From contig NZ_JACHNC010000001.1 in assembly GCF_014205215.1 (NCBI RefSeq), positions 2,795,001 to 2,859,000 of the forward strand: 64,000 nucleotides of DNA, in the 5' to 3' direction. Under the pieces are notes generated by a model. That model saw only the letters and a program-made list of their open reading frames with translations, was not told where the DNA came from and made no database searches. Position numbers and translations under genes: made by a program. This stretch comes from Actinoplanes lobatus. GTDB taxonomy: Bacteria; Actinomycetota; Actinomycetes; Mycobacteriales; Micromonosporaceae. Below are positions 36,649 through 47,061 of this stretch, piece by piece. The stretch's first letter is position 1; the number at the start of each line of letters is the position of its first letter.

Positions 36649-38552
36649 GCATCGACGTTGCCGGGCCGCTGCTTCCCCTCGTACCCCTGATCGTGGGTTT
36701 GATCGGTCTTGTCCTGCCGCCGGGCGACGGTGGCGCGACCCGGAGGCGGCTCGCCGCCGGTCTCGGTGTCACCGGCGCCGCGGTGGCCCTCCTCCTCGCG
36801 GTCCGTCTGGTCCTCGACCCGGCGGACGACCCCCAGAACAGCGGCCTCACCCTGGCGAACTTCGGCTATCTGGAGGTGCGGTTCGGCACCTTCGTCGACG
36901 CCGCGGCCGGTTATGTGGCACTCGCCGTCACGGTGGTCGCCCTGTTCGTCCAGATCTACTCGATCGCCTACCTGCACGACGACCGCCGGTACGCGCCCTA
37001 CGCCGCGCAGGTCAGCCTCTTCACCGGCGCGATGCTGCTGGTCGTCGCCAGCAGCGACCTGATCCTCATGCTGGTCGGCTGGGAGGTGATGGGCGCCTGC
37101 TCCTACCTGCTGATCGGCCACGACCGGCGGCTGCCGGAGGCGCCGGCCGCCGCGGTGAAGGCCTTCCTGGTCACCCGGGTCGGTGACGTCGGCTTCCTGC
37201 TCGGCATCGCCGTCCTGATCGCCGAGGCCGACAGCACCTACCTCGGCGACGTGCTCACCCACGACCATCCGGCCGGCACCCTGACCGCCGCCCTGCTGCT
37301 GATCCTGGCCGGGGTGGCCGGCAAGAGCGCCCAGTTCCCGCTGCACACCTGGCTCCCGGACGCGATGGCCGGCCCCACCCCGATCTCCGCGCTGATCCAC
37401 GCCGCCACCATGGTCGCGGCCGGCGTCTACGTGGTGTTCCGGCTCTACCCGCTCTACCGGCAGTCCCCGGCCGCACTGGCCACCCTCGCCGTGCTGGCCG
37501 CGATCACCATCCTGCTCGGCGCGCTGTCGGCGATGGCCCAGGACGACCTGAAACGGGTGCTGGCCTGGTCGACCGTGTCGCAGATCGGGTACATGACCGG
37601 CGCCCTGGCCGTCGGCTCGCCTGCCGCCGCCCTGTTCCACCTGCTCACCCACGCCGCGTTCAAGGCGCTGCTGTTCCTCGCGGCGGGCGCGGTGATCCAC
37701 GCGGTCGGCACCAACCTGATGTCCCGGATGGGCGGCCTGCGCACCCACATGCCGGTCACCTTCTGGTCGTTCGTGATCGGCCTGGGCGCGCTCGCCGGCC
37801 TGCCGCCGCTCTCCGGCTTCTGGTCGAAGGAGAACGTGCTGACCGCCGCCGCCCACGCCACCGAGGGCGGCGAGACGGCGCCCGCCTGGGCCGCGTGGAT
37901 GGTCTGGCTGGCCGCGATGCTCTCGGTCGGCCTCACCGCGTGGTACGCGACCCGCCTCCTGCTGCGCACGTTCTTCGGCGTCTCCCGAGCGTACGGACCG
38001 GACGGCCCGGACTGGGAGATCGGTTTCGCCGACGGCGCCCACCGGACCCCGGCCGCCCCGCACGATCCGCCGGCGCTGATGCGCTGGCCGCTGATCCTGC
38101 TCGCGATCCCGGCCGCGCTGCTCGGGCTGGCCGCCTTCGCTCCCGGCTTCCGGACCGCCCTGGAGTTGGAGGATCCGCACCTCGGCGTGGCCGTGGCCCT
38201 GCCGATGCTGCTGCTCGCGGCCGGCGCCGGGACCGCGTGGTGGCTCTGGCGGGCGGCGCCCGGCGCCGACCCGGCTCTCGTCCTCGGCCGTGCCGGGCCG
38301 CTCCTGGCCGCCGGGTTCCGCCTCGACGAGGTCCAGGACCGTTTCGTGGTCCGCCCGGTCAAGGCGCTCGCCCGCGTGGTAACCGCGTTCGACACGAACG
38401 ACGTGGACGCCGTCGTCATGGCCACCGGCACCGGCACGTCACGTGCCGGTGCCGCACTCAAGGCAGCGCACCGGCTGCCACTGCCCGCCGCCGCGGTCGC
38501 CGTCTGCGCGGCCGCCCTGCTGCTCGGCGCCATCGCCTGGTGGGGAGCCTGA
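36645..38552 (+). CDS. nuoL: NADH-quinone oxidoreductase subunit L
   Basis: 635 residues from GTG 36645 (GTGA overlap). Antiporter-like subunit with [38 protein letters not shown] and the C-terminal lateral-helix region. It is one of three proton-pumping subunits at the distal end of the membrane arm. Confidence 0.97.
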   Translation: MSIDVAGPLLPLVPLIVGLIGLVLPPGDGGATRRRLAAGLGVTGAAVALLLAVRLVLDPADDPQNSGLTLANFGYLEVRFGTFVDAAAGYVALAVTVVALFVQIYSIAYLHDDRRYAPYAAQVSLFTGAMLLVVASSDLILMLVGWEVMGACSYLLIGHDRRLPEAPAAAVKAFLVTRVGDVGFLLGIAVLIAEADSTYLGDVLTHDHPAGTLTAALLLILAGVAGKSAQFPLHTWLPDAMAGPTPISALIHAATMVAAGVYVVFRLYPLYRQSPAALATLAVLAAITILLGALSAMAQDDLKRVLAWSTVSQIGYMTGALAVGSPAAALFHLLTHAAFKALLFLAAGAVIHAVGTNLMSRMGGLRTHMPVTFWSFVIGLGALAGLPPLSGFWSKENVLTAAAHATEGGETAPAWAAWMVWLAAMLSVGLTAWYATRLLLRTFFGVSRAYGPDGPDWEIGFADGAHRTPAAPHDPPALMRWPLILLAIPAALLGLAAFAPGFRTALELEDPHLGVAVALPMLLLAAGAGTAWWLWRAAPGADPALVLGRAGPLLAAGFRLDEVQDRFVVRPVKALARVVTAFDTNDVDAVVMATGTGTSRAGAALKAAHRLPLPAAAVAVCAAALLLGAIAWWGA

Positions 38553-38553
38553 C

Positions 38554-40074
38554 ATGTACCGCTACGACGTGGAACCGGCCTGGTTCGCCGGGCAGATCCT
38601 GCTTCTCGCCCTGCTTCTCGTGCCGGCGGTGGGCGCGGCCGTCGTCGCGTTGCTCCCGGACCGGCGTGCCCGGCTCGTCTCCACCGGCTTCGCCGCCGTC
38701 ACGTTCGTACTCTCGGTGCTGCCGGCCCTGGTCCGCCCGACCGAGTACGGCTGGTTCGACTACGGGCCCGGCGACGGCCCGCCGATGCTGCCCTGGGCCG
38801 AGGTGAACCTGCCCTGGGTGCCCGCCCTCGGGCTGGAGTTCCACCTCGGTGTGGACGGGATCTCCTACCCCCTGATCGTCCTGACCGGGCTGCTCACCCT
38901 GCTCTGCTGCGCGTACAACCGGAAGGGCCGCGCCCTGGCCGCGCTCCTGCTGGTTCTGGAGGTCGGCGTCCTCGGCACCTTCCTGGCCCTGGACCTGATC
39001 CTGTTCTTCCTGTTCTTCGAGGTCGTCCTCCTGCCGATGTACGCGGTGATCGCCGGTTGGGGCGGCCCGAACCGCCGGGCGGCGGCCCGCAAGTTCGTCC
39101 TCTACACGCTGGCCGGCTCGGTCCTGCTGCTGCTCGGCGTGCTGCTCGTGGTGACGTCGGCCGGCACCGGCGACCTGGTCACCCTGAGCGCCGCCGCCGA
39201 ACTCAGCCAGGACACCCAGCACGTGGCCTTCGTCCTGCTGGCCCTCGCGTTCGCGGTGAAGGCCCCGCTCTGGCCGCTGCACACCTGGCTGCCCGACGCG
39301 CACACCGAGGCCCCCACGGTCGGTTCGGTGATCCTGGCCGGCGTGCTGCTCAAGATGGGCACGTACGGGATGATCCGGGTCGGGGTCGGCGCGACCCCGG
39401 AGGGCGCCGCCTGGGCCTCGCCGGTCCTCGGCGGCCTGGCCGTGGTCGCGATCGTCGCCGGCGCGCTCATCTGCCTGCGCCAGACCGAGCTGAAACGCCT
39501 GATCGCCTACTCCAGCGTCGGCCACATGGGTTTCGTGCTGCTCGGCATCGCCACCCTGTCGATCACCGGCGTCCAGGCCGCCCTGGTCGGGAACGTCGCC
39601 CACGGCCTGATCACCGGCCTGCTGTTCTTCCTCGCCGGGACGATCAAGGACCGTACCGGGACGGGCTCCCTCGACCTGATCGGCGGCCTCCGGGAGACCG
39701 CCCCGCGCCTGGCCGGGCTGCTCGGTTTCGCCGCCATCGCCTCGCTCGGCCTGCCCGGCCTGGCCGGGTTCTGGGGCGAGGCGTTCGCGGTGGTCGCCGC
39801 GGTCAAGCGCGGCGGCCCGTTCTGGCTCGTCCTGGCGGCGATCGCCGCGGTCGGCGGGGCCCTGACCGCCGCCTACTTCCTGCGCCTGCTGCGCCGGGTG
39901 ACGCACGGCCCGGCCACCCCGGCGGTGGCCGCGGCGAGCCCGGCCGTCACCCGGATCGAGTGGCTGGCCTGGACCCCGCTGATCCTGCTGACACTGGCCG
40001 TCGGCGTGGTCCCGGCCCTGGTCCTGAACGACACCGTCGAGCCGCTCGCCAACCTGCTGGGAGTGAAGCTGTGA
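38554..40074 (+). CDS. nuoM: NADH-quinone oxidoreductase subunit M
   Basis: 506 residues from ATG 38554. Antiporter-like subunit: FLFFEVVLLPMYAVIAGWGG, HTWLPDAHTEAPTVGSVILAG (with the conserved Lys-Glu pair) and AYSSVGHMGFVLLG. It starts just after nuoL. Confidence 0.97.
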   Translation: MYRYDVEPAWFAGQILLLALLLVPAVGAAVVALLPDRRARLVSTGFAAVTFVLSVLPALVRPTEYGWFDYGPGDGPPMLPWAEVNLPWVPALGLEFHLGVDGISYPLIVLTGLLTLLCCAYNRKGRALAALLLVLEVGVLGTFLALDLILFFLFFEVVLLPMYAVIAGWGGPNRRAAARKFVLYTLAGSVLLLLGVLLVVTSAGTGDLVTLSAAAELSQDTQHVAFVLLALAFAVKAPLWPLHTWLPDAHTEAPTVGSVILAGVLLKMGTYGMIRVGVGATPEGAAWASPVLGGLAVVAIVAGALICLRQTELKRLIAYSSVGHMGFVLLGIATLSITGVQAALVGNVAHGLITGLLFFLAGTIKDRTGTGSLDLIGGLRETAPRLAGLLGFAAIASLGLPGLAGFWGEAFAVVAAVKRGGPFWLVLAAIAAVGGALTAAYFLRLLRRVTHGPATPAVAAASPAVTRIEWLAWTPLILLTLAVGVVPALVLNDTVEPLANLLGVKL

Positions 40075-41477
40075 CCAGCCAGGCCGTCGACCACGTCGCC
40101 CTGCTGCCGCTGTACGCCGCGGCCGCCACCGCGATCCTGGCCCTGCTCGCCGACCTGTTCGCCGGCAGGCGCGCGGTGACGATCACGGCCACCCTGCTCG
40201 GCGCCCTCGCCACCGGGGTGACGGCCCTGGCCGTGGGCCCGTGGGACCCCACCTTCTGCGTCCCGGGCGGCTGCTCCTGGGTGCCGTCCTGGCCGGCCGC
40301 GGTGACCGCCGCGCTGTTCGCCGGCCTGACCGCCGGGGTCCTCGCCCTGTCGGTCCCCGCGCTGCGCCTCGGCACCGCCCCGGCCGGCGAGTTCTGCTTC
40401 CTGCTGGCCTGCTCGATGACCGGCGGCGTCACCGTCGCCTACGCGGGTGACCTGCTCACCCTGATCGTCGGCCTGGAGACCCTCACCCTCCCGCTGTACG
40501 TGCTGGTCGGCCTCCGCAGGTTCGCCCCCGGGGAGCGGACCACCACCGACGCGGCGTCCGCCTCGGTCACGTTCTTCCTGATCAGCGTCATCTCGACGGC
40601 GATCGCCCTGCTCGGGATCGCCCTCAACTACGCCGCCACCGGCGCCGTGCACCTGGCCCTGCTGGGTCCCGCCCCGGCCCCGTTCGCCGCCCTGGCCGGG
40701 GTCGGCGCCGCGCTGCTGGTGATCGGCCTGTCCTTCAAGGTGGCCGCCGTGCCGCTGCACGCCTGGGCGCCGGCCACCTACGACGGCGCCCCGGTGCCGA
40801 TCGCCGCGTACCTGTCGACCGCCTCCAAGCTGGGTGGTGTGCTGGCCCTGGCCGCGGTGGCCGCCCGGCTGGACACCAGCGTCGTGGTCGCGGTCCTGGC
40901 CGTACTGACCATGACCGTCGGCAACCTGGTGGCGCTGCGCCAGACCCGCATGGTGCGGCTGCTCGCCTGGTCGTCGATGGCCCAGGCCGGCTACATCCTG
41001 GCGGCCCTGGCTCTCGGCGCCCCCGGTGTTCCGGCGGCCCTGGCGTACGCCGTGTTCTTAATGGTCCTGGAGTTGATCGCCTTCGGTGTGGTGGTGGCGT
41101 TGCGCCCGGCCGCGGCGGACGGCGGCACCCTCGACGACTTCCGTGGCGCGGCCCGCCGGCACCCGTGGCTGGGCGCGGCTCTCGTGCTGGCGCTGGCCGG
41201 TCTGGCCGGTCTCCCGCCGGGCCTGGCCGGCCTGTTCGCCAAGGTGTCCGTGGTCGAGGCCCTGGTGGCCGAGGGCTGGATCTGGCTGGCCGGGGTGGTC
41301 GTGGTCAACGCGGTGATCGCCCTGGCCTACTACGTACGGGTCGGCGCCCTGCTCTACGCCCCCGGCGCTCCGGTGGCCCGTCCGGTGGCCCGCCCGGTGG
41401 CCGCCGCGCTGGTCGCCACCACGATCGTGGCCGTCGTTCTCGGCTTCGCCCCGCAGTTGCTTCTTGGCGCCTTCTGA
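40071..41477 (+). CDS. nuoN: NADH-quinone oxidoreductase subunit N
   Basis: 468 residues from GTG 40071 (GTGA overlap with nuoM). Antiporter-like subunit with LIVGLETLTLPLYVLVGL, HAWAPATYDGAPVPIAAYLS and LAWSSMAQAGYILAAL. It ends the nuo run; about 100 bp follow before htpX. Confidence 0.96.
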   Translation: MTSQAVDHVALLPLYAAAATAILALLADLFAGRRAVTITATLLGALATGVTALAVGPWDPTFCVPGGCSWVPSWPAAVTAALFAGLTAGVLALSVPALRLGTAPAGEFCFLLACSMTGGVTVAYAGDLLTLIVGLETLTLPLYVLVGLRRFAPGERTTTDAASASVTFFLISVISTAIALLGIALNYAATGAVHLALLGPAPAPFAALAGVGAALLVIGLSFKVAAVPLHAWAPATYDGAPVPIAAYLSTASKLGGVLALAAVAARLDTSVVVAVLAVLTMTVGNLVALRQTRMVRLLAWSSMAQAGYILAALALGAPGVPAALAYAVFLMVLELIAFGVVVALRPAAADGGTLDDFRGAARRHPWLGAALVLALAGLAGLPPGLAGLFAKVSVVEALVAEGWIWLAGVVVVNAVIALAYYVRVGALLYAPGAPVARPVARPVAAALVATTIVAVVLGFAPQLLLGAF

Positions 41478-41580
41478 GAACCGGGTTCAGCGAACTCACA
41501 GCGTCTACACGGATGAACGCCCTGGTCAACGTTGTTCTCTGGAGTGCGGGCCACAAGTTCGCCAGCCGAAGGAGTGAACG

Positions 41581-42450
41581 TTGCACAGCCACCACAACGG
41601 CCTCAAGACCGCCGCCCTGCTCGGACTGCTCACCAGCCTGATCCTCGCTGTGGGCTACTGGCTGGGCGGCAGCGCCGGCCTCGTCATCGCCGTGATGATC
41701 TCGCTGGCGACGAATGCCGTCAGCTACTTCTACTCCGACCGGATCGCCCTGCGGGCCATGGGCGCACGCCCGGTGACCGAGGCGGAGCTGCCCGGCCTCT
41801 ACCGGATCGTCCGGGAGCTGGCCACCGAGGCGGGCCAGCCGATGCCCCGCCTCTACGTCTCGCCGGCGCTCCAGCCCAACGCGTTCGCGACCGGCCGCGA
41901 CCCGGAGCACGCCGCGGTCGCGGTGACCGTCGGCATCCTGAACCTGCTGGAGCCGCGTGAGCTGCGCGGTGTCATCGGGCACGAGCTGTCGCACGTCTAC
42001 AACCGCGACATCCTGATCTCCAGCGTCGCCGCCGGCCTGGCCGGGATCGTCACGATGCTGGCCAACCTGGCGATCTTCCTGCCGCTCGGCGGCTCGGACG
42101 ACGACGACAGCCCGAACCCGGCCGGCCTGCTGCTGATGATGATCCTGGGCCCGCTGGCCGCGTCGATCATCCAACTGGCGATCAGCCGGAACCGGGAGTT
42201 CGAGGCGGACGCCTCCGGGGCCGCGCTCACCGGTGACCCGCTCGCTCTCGCGAGCGCCCTCGAGAAGATCCATTACGGTACGGCCCGCGCGCCCCTGCCG
42301 GCCGGGGGACAGCTGACCAGCGCCGCCCACCTGATGATCGCCAACCCGTTCTCCGGTGGCGGGATCGCCGGGCTGTTCTCCACCCACCCGCCGATGGCCG
42401 AGCGGATCCGCCGCCTCCAGGAGCAGGCCGCGCTGACCCGTCACTGGTGA
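41581..42450 (+). CDS. htpX: Membrane zinc metalloprotease HtpX
   Basis: 289 residues from TTG 41581, chosen because AAGGAG lies six bases upstream. Two N-terminal helices, zinc site HELSHVYNRD and the third ligand in NREFEADASGA. It degrades misfolded membrane proteins. An htpX gene also follows the second nuo set in Streptomyces coelicolor (from memory), so this neighbour is probably conserved. Confidence 0.95.
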   Translation: MHSHHNGLKTAALLGLLTSLILAVGYWLGGSAGLVIAVMISLATNAVSYFYSDRIALRAMGARPVTEAELPGLYRIVRELATEAGQPMPRLYVSPALQPNAFATGRDPEHAAVAVTVGILNLLEPRELRGVIGHELSHVYNRDILISSVAAGLAGIVTMLANLAIFLPLGGSDDDDSPNPAGLLLMMILGPLAASIIQLAISRNREFEADASGAALTGDPLALASALEKIHYGTARAPLPAGGQLTSAAHLMIANPFSGGGIAGLFSTHPPMAERIRRLQEQAALTRHW

Positions 42451-42551
42451 CGCGCGCGACAACGGCCGATCTTTCAGGTCTGTCGACCGACCGCCGACGT
42501 TAGCCTCGAAACTCGTTTCGCTCGTTACCGTCGGCAGTCGGAGGCCAGCTC

Positions 42552-43808
42552 GTGACCGCATTGCGTCAGTACCTTGGCGTATGGCACCTACCGGGCGCGA
42601 AGGTCCTTCTGCTGGTCGGCATCCTGGCCCGCCTCGGTATCGGGATGACCCCGCTGGCCCTGCTCCTGCTCGTCGAGCAGGCCACCGGACGGTATGCGGC
42701 GGCCGGTCTCGCCGGTGGCGTCTACGCGCTGGCCGGCGCCGCGGTCAGCCCGTTCGCCGGCCGCCTCGCCGACCGGATCGGCCCGGCCCCGATCCTGCTG
42801 ACCACCGCGATCCTGCACCCGCTGGCGCTGGCCGCCCTGCTGCTGGCCAGCCGGGGCGGCGCCGGCGCCCTGGAGTGGATCTTCGTGGCCTCGGCGGCAG
42901 CCGGCGCCACCTACCCGCCGCTGACCGCGGCGATCCGCCGCGCCTGGACCGACATGACGTCACCCGGCACCGGCCGGCACCAGCTGCGCTCGGCCGCCAT
43001 CGCCGCCGAGACCTCGCTGTTCGAGCTGGTCTTCGTGCTCGGCCCGATGCTGGTGGCGGTCCTCATGGTGATCTCCGGGCAGCCCGAGGCGGCGCTGATC
43101 AGCGCCGCCGTCGCCACCCTCGCCGGTACGGCGTGGATCGCCCGCCTCCCGGTGATGCGGCACCGCGGCGGCCACGATCCGGAGGCCGCCGCGAAGGGCC
43201 TGGGCCCGCTGCGGACCGGCGGTTTCCCGGCGCTGCTGCTGTGCGTCGGCGCGCTCGGCGTCGCGTTCGGGGCGGCCGGCGTGATCCTCCCGGCGTACGC
43301 CGCACAGCACGGCGGCGGCGAGTCCCTCGGCGGGGTGCTGCTCGGCGTCTGGGGCATCGGCAGCGCGATCGGCGGCATCTGGTTCGGCACCCGCCGCCCG
43401 GCGATGGCCCTGTCCCGCCAGTTCGCCTGGCTGCTGGCCGCCGTGTCGATGAGCTTCCTGCTGCTGGCGTTGATGCCGAGCCCGCTCTGGCTGGGCACGG
43501 CCCTGGTCTTCGGCGGCGCCACTGTCGCGCCCGCCCTGACCGTGGAGAACAGCCTGGTCGGCCGGATCGCCCCGGCCGGGATGATGAACGAGGCGTACAC
43601 CTGGATGATCACCGTCTCGGTCGGCGGCAGCGCGGCCGGCGGCGCCGTGGCCGGTGCGATCGTCGACCAGCCGGGCGGTCTGCCCTGGTCGTTCGTGTTC
43701 GCCGCGGTGGTTCTGCTGCTCGCCGCCGGGGTCGCAGCGATCCCCGAAGGGTCGATGGCCCGCGCCGACCGGCACGCCACCGAGCGACTCGCCGCCGAAC
43801 CGGTGTGA
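42552..43808 (+). CDS. MFS transporter
   Basis: 418 residues from GTG 42552 with GGAGG seven bases upstream. Twelve predicted helices; [11 protein letters not shown] is the loop 2-3 motif. It is similar in layout to small-molecule exporters (drug-efflux type). The substrate is unknown. It stands alone between htpX and the DUF1707 gene. Confidence 0.9.
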   Translation: MTALRQYLGVWHLPGAKVLLLVGILARLGIGMTPLALLLLVEQATGRYAAAGLAGGVYALAGAAVSPFAGRLADRIGPAPILLTTAILHPLALAALLLASRGGAGALEWIFVASAAAGATYPPLTAAIRRAWTDMTSPGTGRHQLRSAAIAAETSLFELVFVLGPMLVAVLMVISGQPEAALISAAVATLAGTAWIARLPVMRHRGGHDPEAAAKGLGPLRTGGFPALLLCVGALGVAFGAAGVILPAYAAQHGGGESLGGVLLGVWGIGSAIGGIWFGTRRPAMALSRQFAWLLAAVSMSFLLLALMPSPLWLGTALVFGGATVAPALTVENSLVGRIAPAGMMNEAYTWMITVSVGGSAAGGAVAGAIVDQPGGLPWSFVFAAVVLLLAAGVAAIPEGSMARADRHATERLAAEPV

Positions 43809-43858
43809 GCGTCGCGCGATAGCCTGGCGACAGGCTTGGTGTGGCGAGGGGGGCGGCT

Positions 43859-44293
43859 GTGTCCAAAGAGGTCGAGAGCATGCGAGCGGCGGATTCGGAC
43901 CGCCAGCAGATCGCCGACCAGCTGAAGGCCGCGCTCGACGTGGGCCGCCTCTCCCTGCACGAGTACGACGAGCGCATCGGCGCCGCCTACGCCGCCCGCA
44001 CGTACGCGGAGCTGCTCGTGCTCGTCGAGGATCTGCCGCGCCCCGGCCTCAGCGCCACCGAGGTGCGCGCGCAGGCGCGGAAGGCCGCCCGTCGCCTGCC
44101 GACCGCTCTGCTCGTTCTCTGGACCATCTGGGGTGCTCTCGCCGCGGTCAACGTGGTGATCTACGCCCTGGTCGCGGTCTCGATCACCGAGTTCGTCTAC
44201 CCGTGGCCGATCTGGCTGCTGGTTCCGGGTGTCGCGCTCGGTGCGGTGACCGTCGGAGTGCAAGTGATCCGCAATCAGAAACGGGGAGACTGA
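43859..44293 (+). CDS. DUF1707 membrane protein
   Basis: 144 residues from GTG 43859 (GGGGGG upstream; GTG 43841 and ATG 43880 are alternatives). N-terminal DUF1707 domain (MRAADSDRQQIADQLKAAL..GRLSLHEYDERI), then two membrane helices (about 88-112 and 116-136). The domain is common in actinobacterial membrane proteins and its role is unknown. Confidence 0.9.
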   Translation: MSKEVESMRAADSDRQQIADQLKAALDVGRLSLHEYDERIGAAYAARTYAELLVLVEDLPRPGLSATEVRAQARKAARRLPTALLVLWTIWGALAAVNVVIYALVAVSITEFVYPWPIWLLVPGVALGAVTVGVQVIRNQKRGD

Positions 44294-44300
44294 GTCCCGC

Positions 44301-45320
44301 ATGACCGCACCGACCCGCGTTCCGCTCTCCGTGCTCGACCTGGCCACGGTCCGCGAAGGGCACGGCAGCGCCGACGCGCTGCGCGGCACCATCGAGATCG
44401 CCAAGGCCGCCGACGAACTCGGCTACCGCCGGTTCTGGGTCGCCGAGCACCACAACATGCCGGCCGTCGCCTCCACCTCGCCGCCGGTGCTGATCGGCGC
44501 CGTGGCCGCGCACACCCGGCAGATCCGGGTCGGTTCCGGCGGCGTGATGCTGCCCAACCACATGCCGTTCGTGGTGGCCGAGCAGTTCGCCCTGCTGGAG
44601 GCGCTCTACCCGGGCCGGGTCGACCTGGGCATCGGCCGCGCGCCCGGCACCGACCAGGCGACCGCGGCGGCCCTGCGCGGGGTCTCGCCCTACCTGACGG
44701 TCGAGCAGTTCCCGGAGCATCTGCGCACCCTGCTGGGTCTGCTCGGCGACGAGCGGGTGCCGACCGAGCGGCTCACCGCCACGCCCGCCGCGGAGAGCTT
44801 CCCCGAGGTGTGGATGCTCGGCTCGTCGACCTATGGGGCCCAGGTGGCGGCCGCGCTCGGGCTGCCGTTCTGCTACGCGTACCACTTCGCCGCGAGCTCG
44901 GACGTCGACGGCGCCCTCCGCCTCTACCGCAACGGGTTCCAGCCGTCGCCGCGCCACCCCCGGCCGTGGGTGATGGTCAGTGCCTCCGTGCTGGCGGCAG
45001 AAACAGGCGAGGAGGCCCGCTTCCTGGCCGGTCCCAGCCGGGTGATGGCCCTCAGCCTGCGCACCGGCCGGCTCGGCCCGATGATCTCCCCGGAGGCGGC
45101 GGCCGAACGCGAACTGTCCGACCTGGACCGCGCCGTGCTCGAGTCGCTGCCCGGCACCCAGTACGCGGGCACCGTCGAGGAGGTCGTCTCCGGCCTCGAC
45201 ACGCTGGTCGCCCGGACCGGCGCCGACGAACTGATCCTGGCCGGAGCGGTTCACGACCCGGCCACCCGCGTCGACAGCCTGGCCCGGATCGCCAAGGCCT
45301 GGGGCCCGGTCGCCGGATGA
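44301..45320 (+). CDS. LLM class flavin-dependent oxidoreductase
   Basis: 339 residues. Luciferase-like TIM barrel of the MsnO8/YhbW-type subgroup: LDLATVREGHGSADALRGTIEIA, RFWVAEHHNMPAVASTSPPVLIG, and RVDLGIGRAPGTDQ. It would use reduced flavin. It is followed at a four-base overlap by the acetyltransferase gene, so they form an operon with the MOSC gene. Confidence 0.93.
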   Translation: MTAPTRVPLSVLDLATVREGHGSADALRGTIEIAKAADELGYRRFWVAEHHNMPAVASTSPPVLIGAVAAHTRQIRVGSGGVMLPNHMPFVVAEQFALLEALYPGRVDLGIGRAPGTDQATAAALRGVSPYLTVEQFPEHLRTLLGLLGDERVPTERLTATPAAESFPEVWMLGSSTYGAQVAAALGLPFCYAYHFAASSDVDGALRLYRNGFQPSPRHPRPWVMVSASVLAAETGEEARFLAGPSRVMALSLRTGRLGPMISPEAAAERELSDLDRAVLESLPGTQYAGTVEEVVSGLDTLVARTGADELILAGAVHDPATRVDSLARIAKAWGPVAG

Positions 45321-46159
45321 CCTGGCACCTGACCTCCGACGTGGAGACCTTCGCCGCCACGGCGGGCACATTCCTCAGCTCGTCGCCGGTCCGGCACACC
45401 GTCCTTCTCACGGTGGTCGCCGCGTTGCGCTTCAAGGGCCCGCACGCGTACGGGGAAAGCGATCCGATCCTGGGCTGGTGGACGACCCCGTCCGGGGAGG
45501 TGTCCGGCGCCCTGGTGCGGACCCCGCCCTACCCGCTCACCCTCACCGGGACACCACCCGAGGCCGTCCCCGCAGCGGCCGAGGCCCTGGCCACCACCCC
45601 GCTGACCGCGGTGAACCTGCCGGCCGAGGCCGTCCCCGCCTTCATCGAGGCCTGGACGTCCCTGGTGGGCGGCACGGCCCGCCTCGGCCGCCGAACCCGC
45701 CTGTTCCGCCTGGAGCGACTCACCCCACCGGCCGAGTTCCCACCCGGCACCGCCCGCCTCGCGACCGCCGCCGACCGTCCACTGTTGCTGGACTGGTTCC
45801 AGGCCTTCCACGACTACATCGGCGAGCAGCCCCCCGACCTCACCGCCCTGGTCGACGACCGCATCGAGTCCCGCGGTGTCACCCTGTGGGAACGCGACGG
45901 AACCCCGGTGTCGATGGCCGCCCGCTCCCGCCCCGAGGCCGGCATGACCCGCATCCAGTTCGTCTACACCCCACCACCGCATCGCCGGCACGGCTACGGC
46001 GCCGCCGCCACCACCGAGGCGACCCGATATGCGCTGGACGCCGGAGCCACCGAGGTGGTCCTCTTCACCGACCTGGCGAACCCGGCCAGCAACGCCCTCT
46101 ATCCCAGGCTGGGCTACCGGCCGACAGAAGACCGAGCGGTGGTGGAATTCTCCCCATGA
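45317..46159 (+). CDS. GNAT family N-acetyltransferase
   Basis: 280 residues from ATG 45317. The C-terminal GNAT domain shows RIQFVYTPPPHRRHGYGAAAT (CoA pyrophosphate loop) and FTDLANPASNALYPRLGYRP. The N-terminal 130 residues form a second, degenerate GNAT-like half, as in double-GNAT proteins. The substrate is unknown. Confidence 0.92.
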   Translation: MTWHLTSDVETFAATAGTFLSSSPVRHTVLLTVVAALRFKGPHAYGESDPILGWWTTPSGEVSGALVRTPPYPLTLTGTPPEAVPAAAEALATTPLTAVNLPAEAVPAFIEAWTSLVGGTARLGRRTRLFRLERLTPPAEFPPGTARLATAADRPLLLDWFQAFHDYIGEQPPDLTALVDDRIESRGVTLWERDGTPVSMAARSRPEAGMTRIQFVYTPPPHRRHGYGAAATTEATRYALDAGATEVVLFTDLANPASNALYPRLGYRPTEDRAVVEFSP

Positions 46160-46830
46160 CCAGTGGCATCGTCCTCTCCCTGAACGTCGGCGGCTCCGAA
46201 CCCAACCCGGCGAAGAAGGACTCCGGCCGGACCGGCATAGGCAAGCGCCCGGTGGACCACCCGATAACGGTCCGCCGCCCCGGCCCGAAGACCACCGGCC
46301 TGCACAGCGGCGTGGTGGGCGACTTCATCGGCGACATCCAACATCACGGCGGCGACGACCAGGCGGTGTACGCGTACGCCGTGGAGGACTACGCCTGGTG
46401 GTCCGCAGAGCTGTCCCGAGACCTGGCCCCCGGCCTGTTCGGCGAGAACCTGACCACCCAGGGCCTGGACCTCTACAACGCCGTACTGGGCGAACAGTGG
46501 CGAGTAGGCGACACGGTGATCCTGGAGACCACCTTCGGCCGCATCCCGTGCTCCACTTTCCAGCACCGCATGGCCGAGCCCCGCTGGATCAAGCGCTTCG
46601 CCGACTCCAACCGCACCGGCGCCTACCTCCGCATCCTCCAGGAGGGCGAAATCCACCCGGGCGCCCCCATCGAGGTGATCCACCGCCCCACCCACGGCCT
46701 GACCCTCGCCGAGGCCTTCGACATCTACATGCACACCCCGGAAAACCTGTCCCGCCTCCTGGTGGCCGAAGCCCTGCCCCCCGATCTCCGAGCCGAGATC
46801 GAAAAGCGCCTGACCCCCTCACCCTCCTGA
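46156..46830 (+). CDS. MOSC domain protein, YiiM-like
   Basis: 224 residues from ATG 46156 (ATGA overlap). The MOSC fold shows GDFIGDIQHHGGDDQAVYAYA, FGENLTTQGLDL and the conserved Cys of GRIPCSTFQHRM, which ligates molybdenum cofactor in YiiM-type enzymes reducing N-hydroxylated compounds. A strong hairpin follows 17 bp after the stop. Confidence 0.93.
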   Translation: MTSGIVLSLNVGGSEPNPAKKDSGRTGIGKRPVDHPITVRRPGPKTTGLHSGVVGDFIGDIQHHGGDDQAVYAYAVEDYAWWSAELSRDLAPGLFGENLTTQGLDLYNAVLGEQWRVGDTVILETTFGRIPCSTFQHRMAEPRWIKRFADSNRTGAYLRILQEGEIHPGAPIEVIHRPTHGLTLAEAFDIYMHTPENLSRLLVAEALPPDLRAEIEKRLTPSPS

Positions 46831-46847
46831 CGGACCCCGGAACCGAG

Positions 46848-46879
46848 AACGGCCCCGGACCCGCGTCTCCGGGGCCGTT
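46848..46879. terminator. Terminator at left end of tRNA-Tyr island
   Basis: AACGGCCCCGG pairs with CCGGGGCCGTT, followed by T residues on the plus strand, so it can end the MOSC operon. The same stem sequence occurs behind the intact tRNA-Tyr at 52054-52093, which suggests it was once the tRNA's own terminator. Confidence 0.8.
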
Positions 46880-46910
46880 TCGAACCTCTGTAGCTTTCGT
46901 GTCGGATTCA
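46879..46910 (-). repeat. Left att site: tRNA-Tyr 3'-half fragment
   Basis: Read on minus, it runs from the anticodon-loop region through the variable arm to the T-loop (CGAAAGCTACAGAGGTTCGA core). 29 of 32 bases match the intact tRNA gene. It then joins directly to the terminator stem, missing the acceptor end. Confidence 0.8.
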
Positions 46911-47061
46911 CCGTGTGCCGATCATCTGCCTCTGACCAGCTCAAACGGCCCTGATAGTCGGTACGCCGACACGGATGCAACAACAGGCCCCGTAGCGGCT
47001 GCCGGTGGGTGAGACGACAGAGCGCTGAAACCCGGTTGCCGGGTGGCGGAGGATGTTGTCG

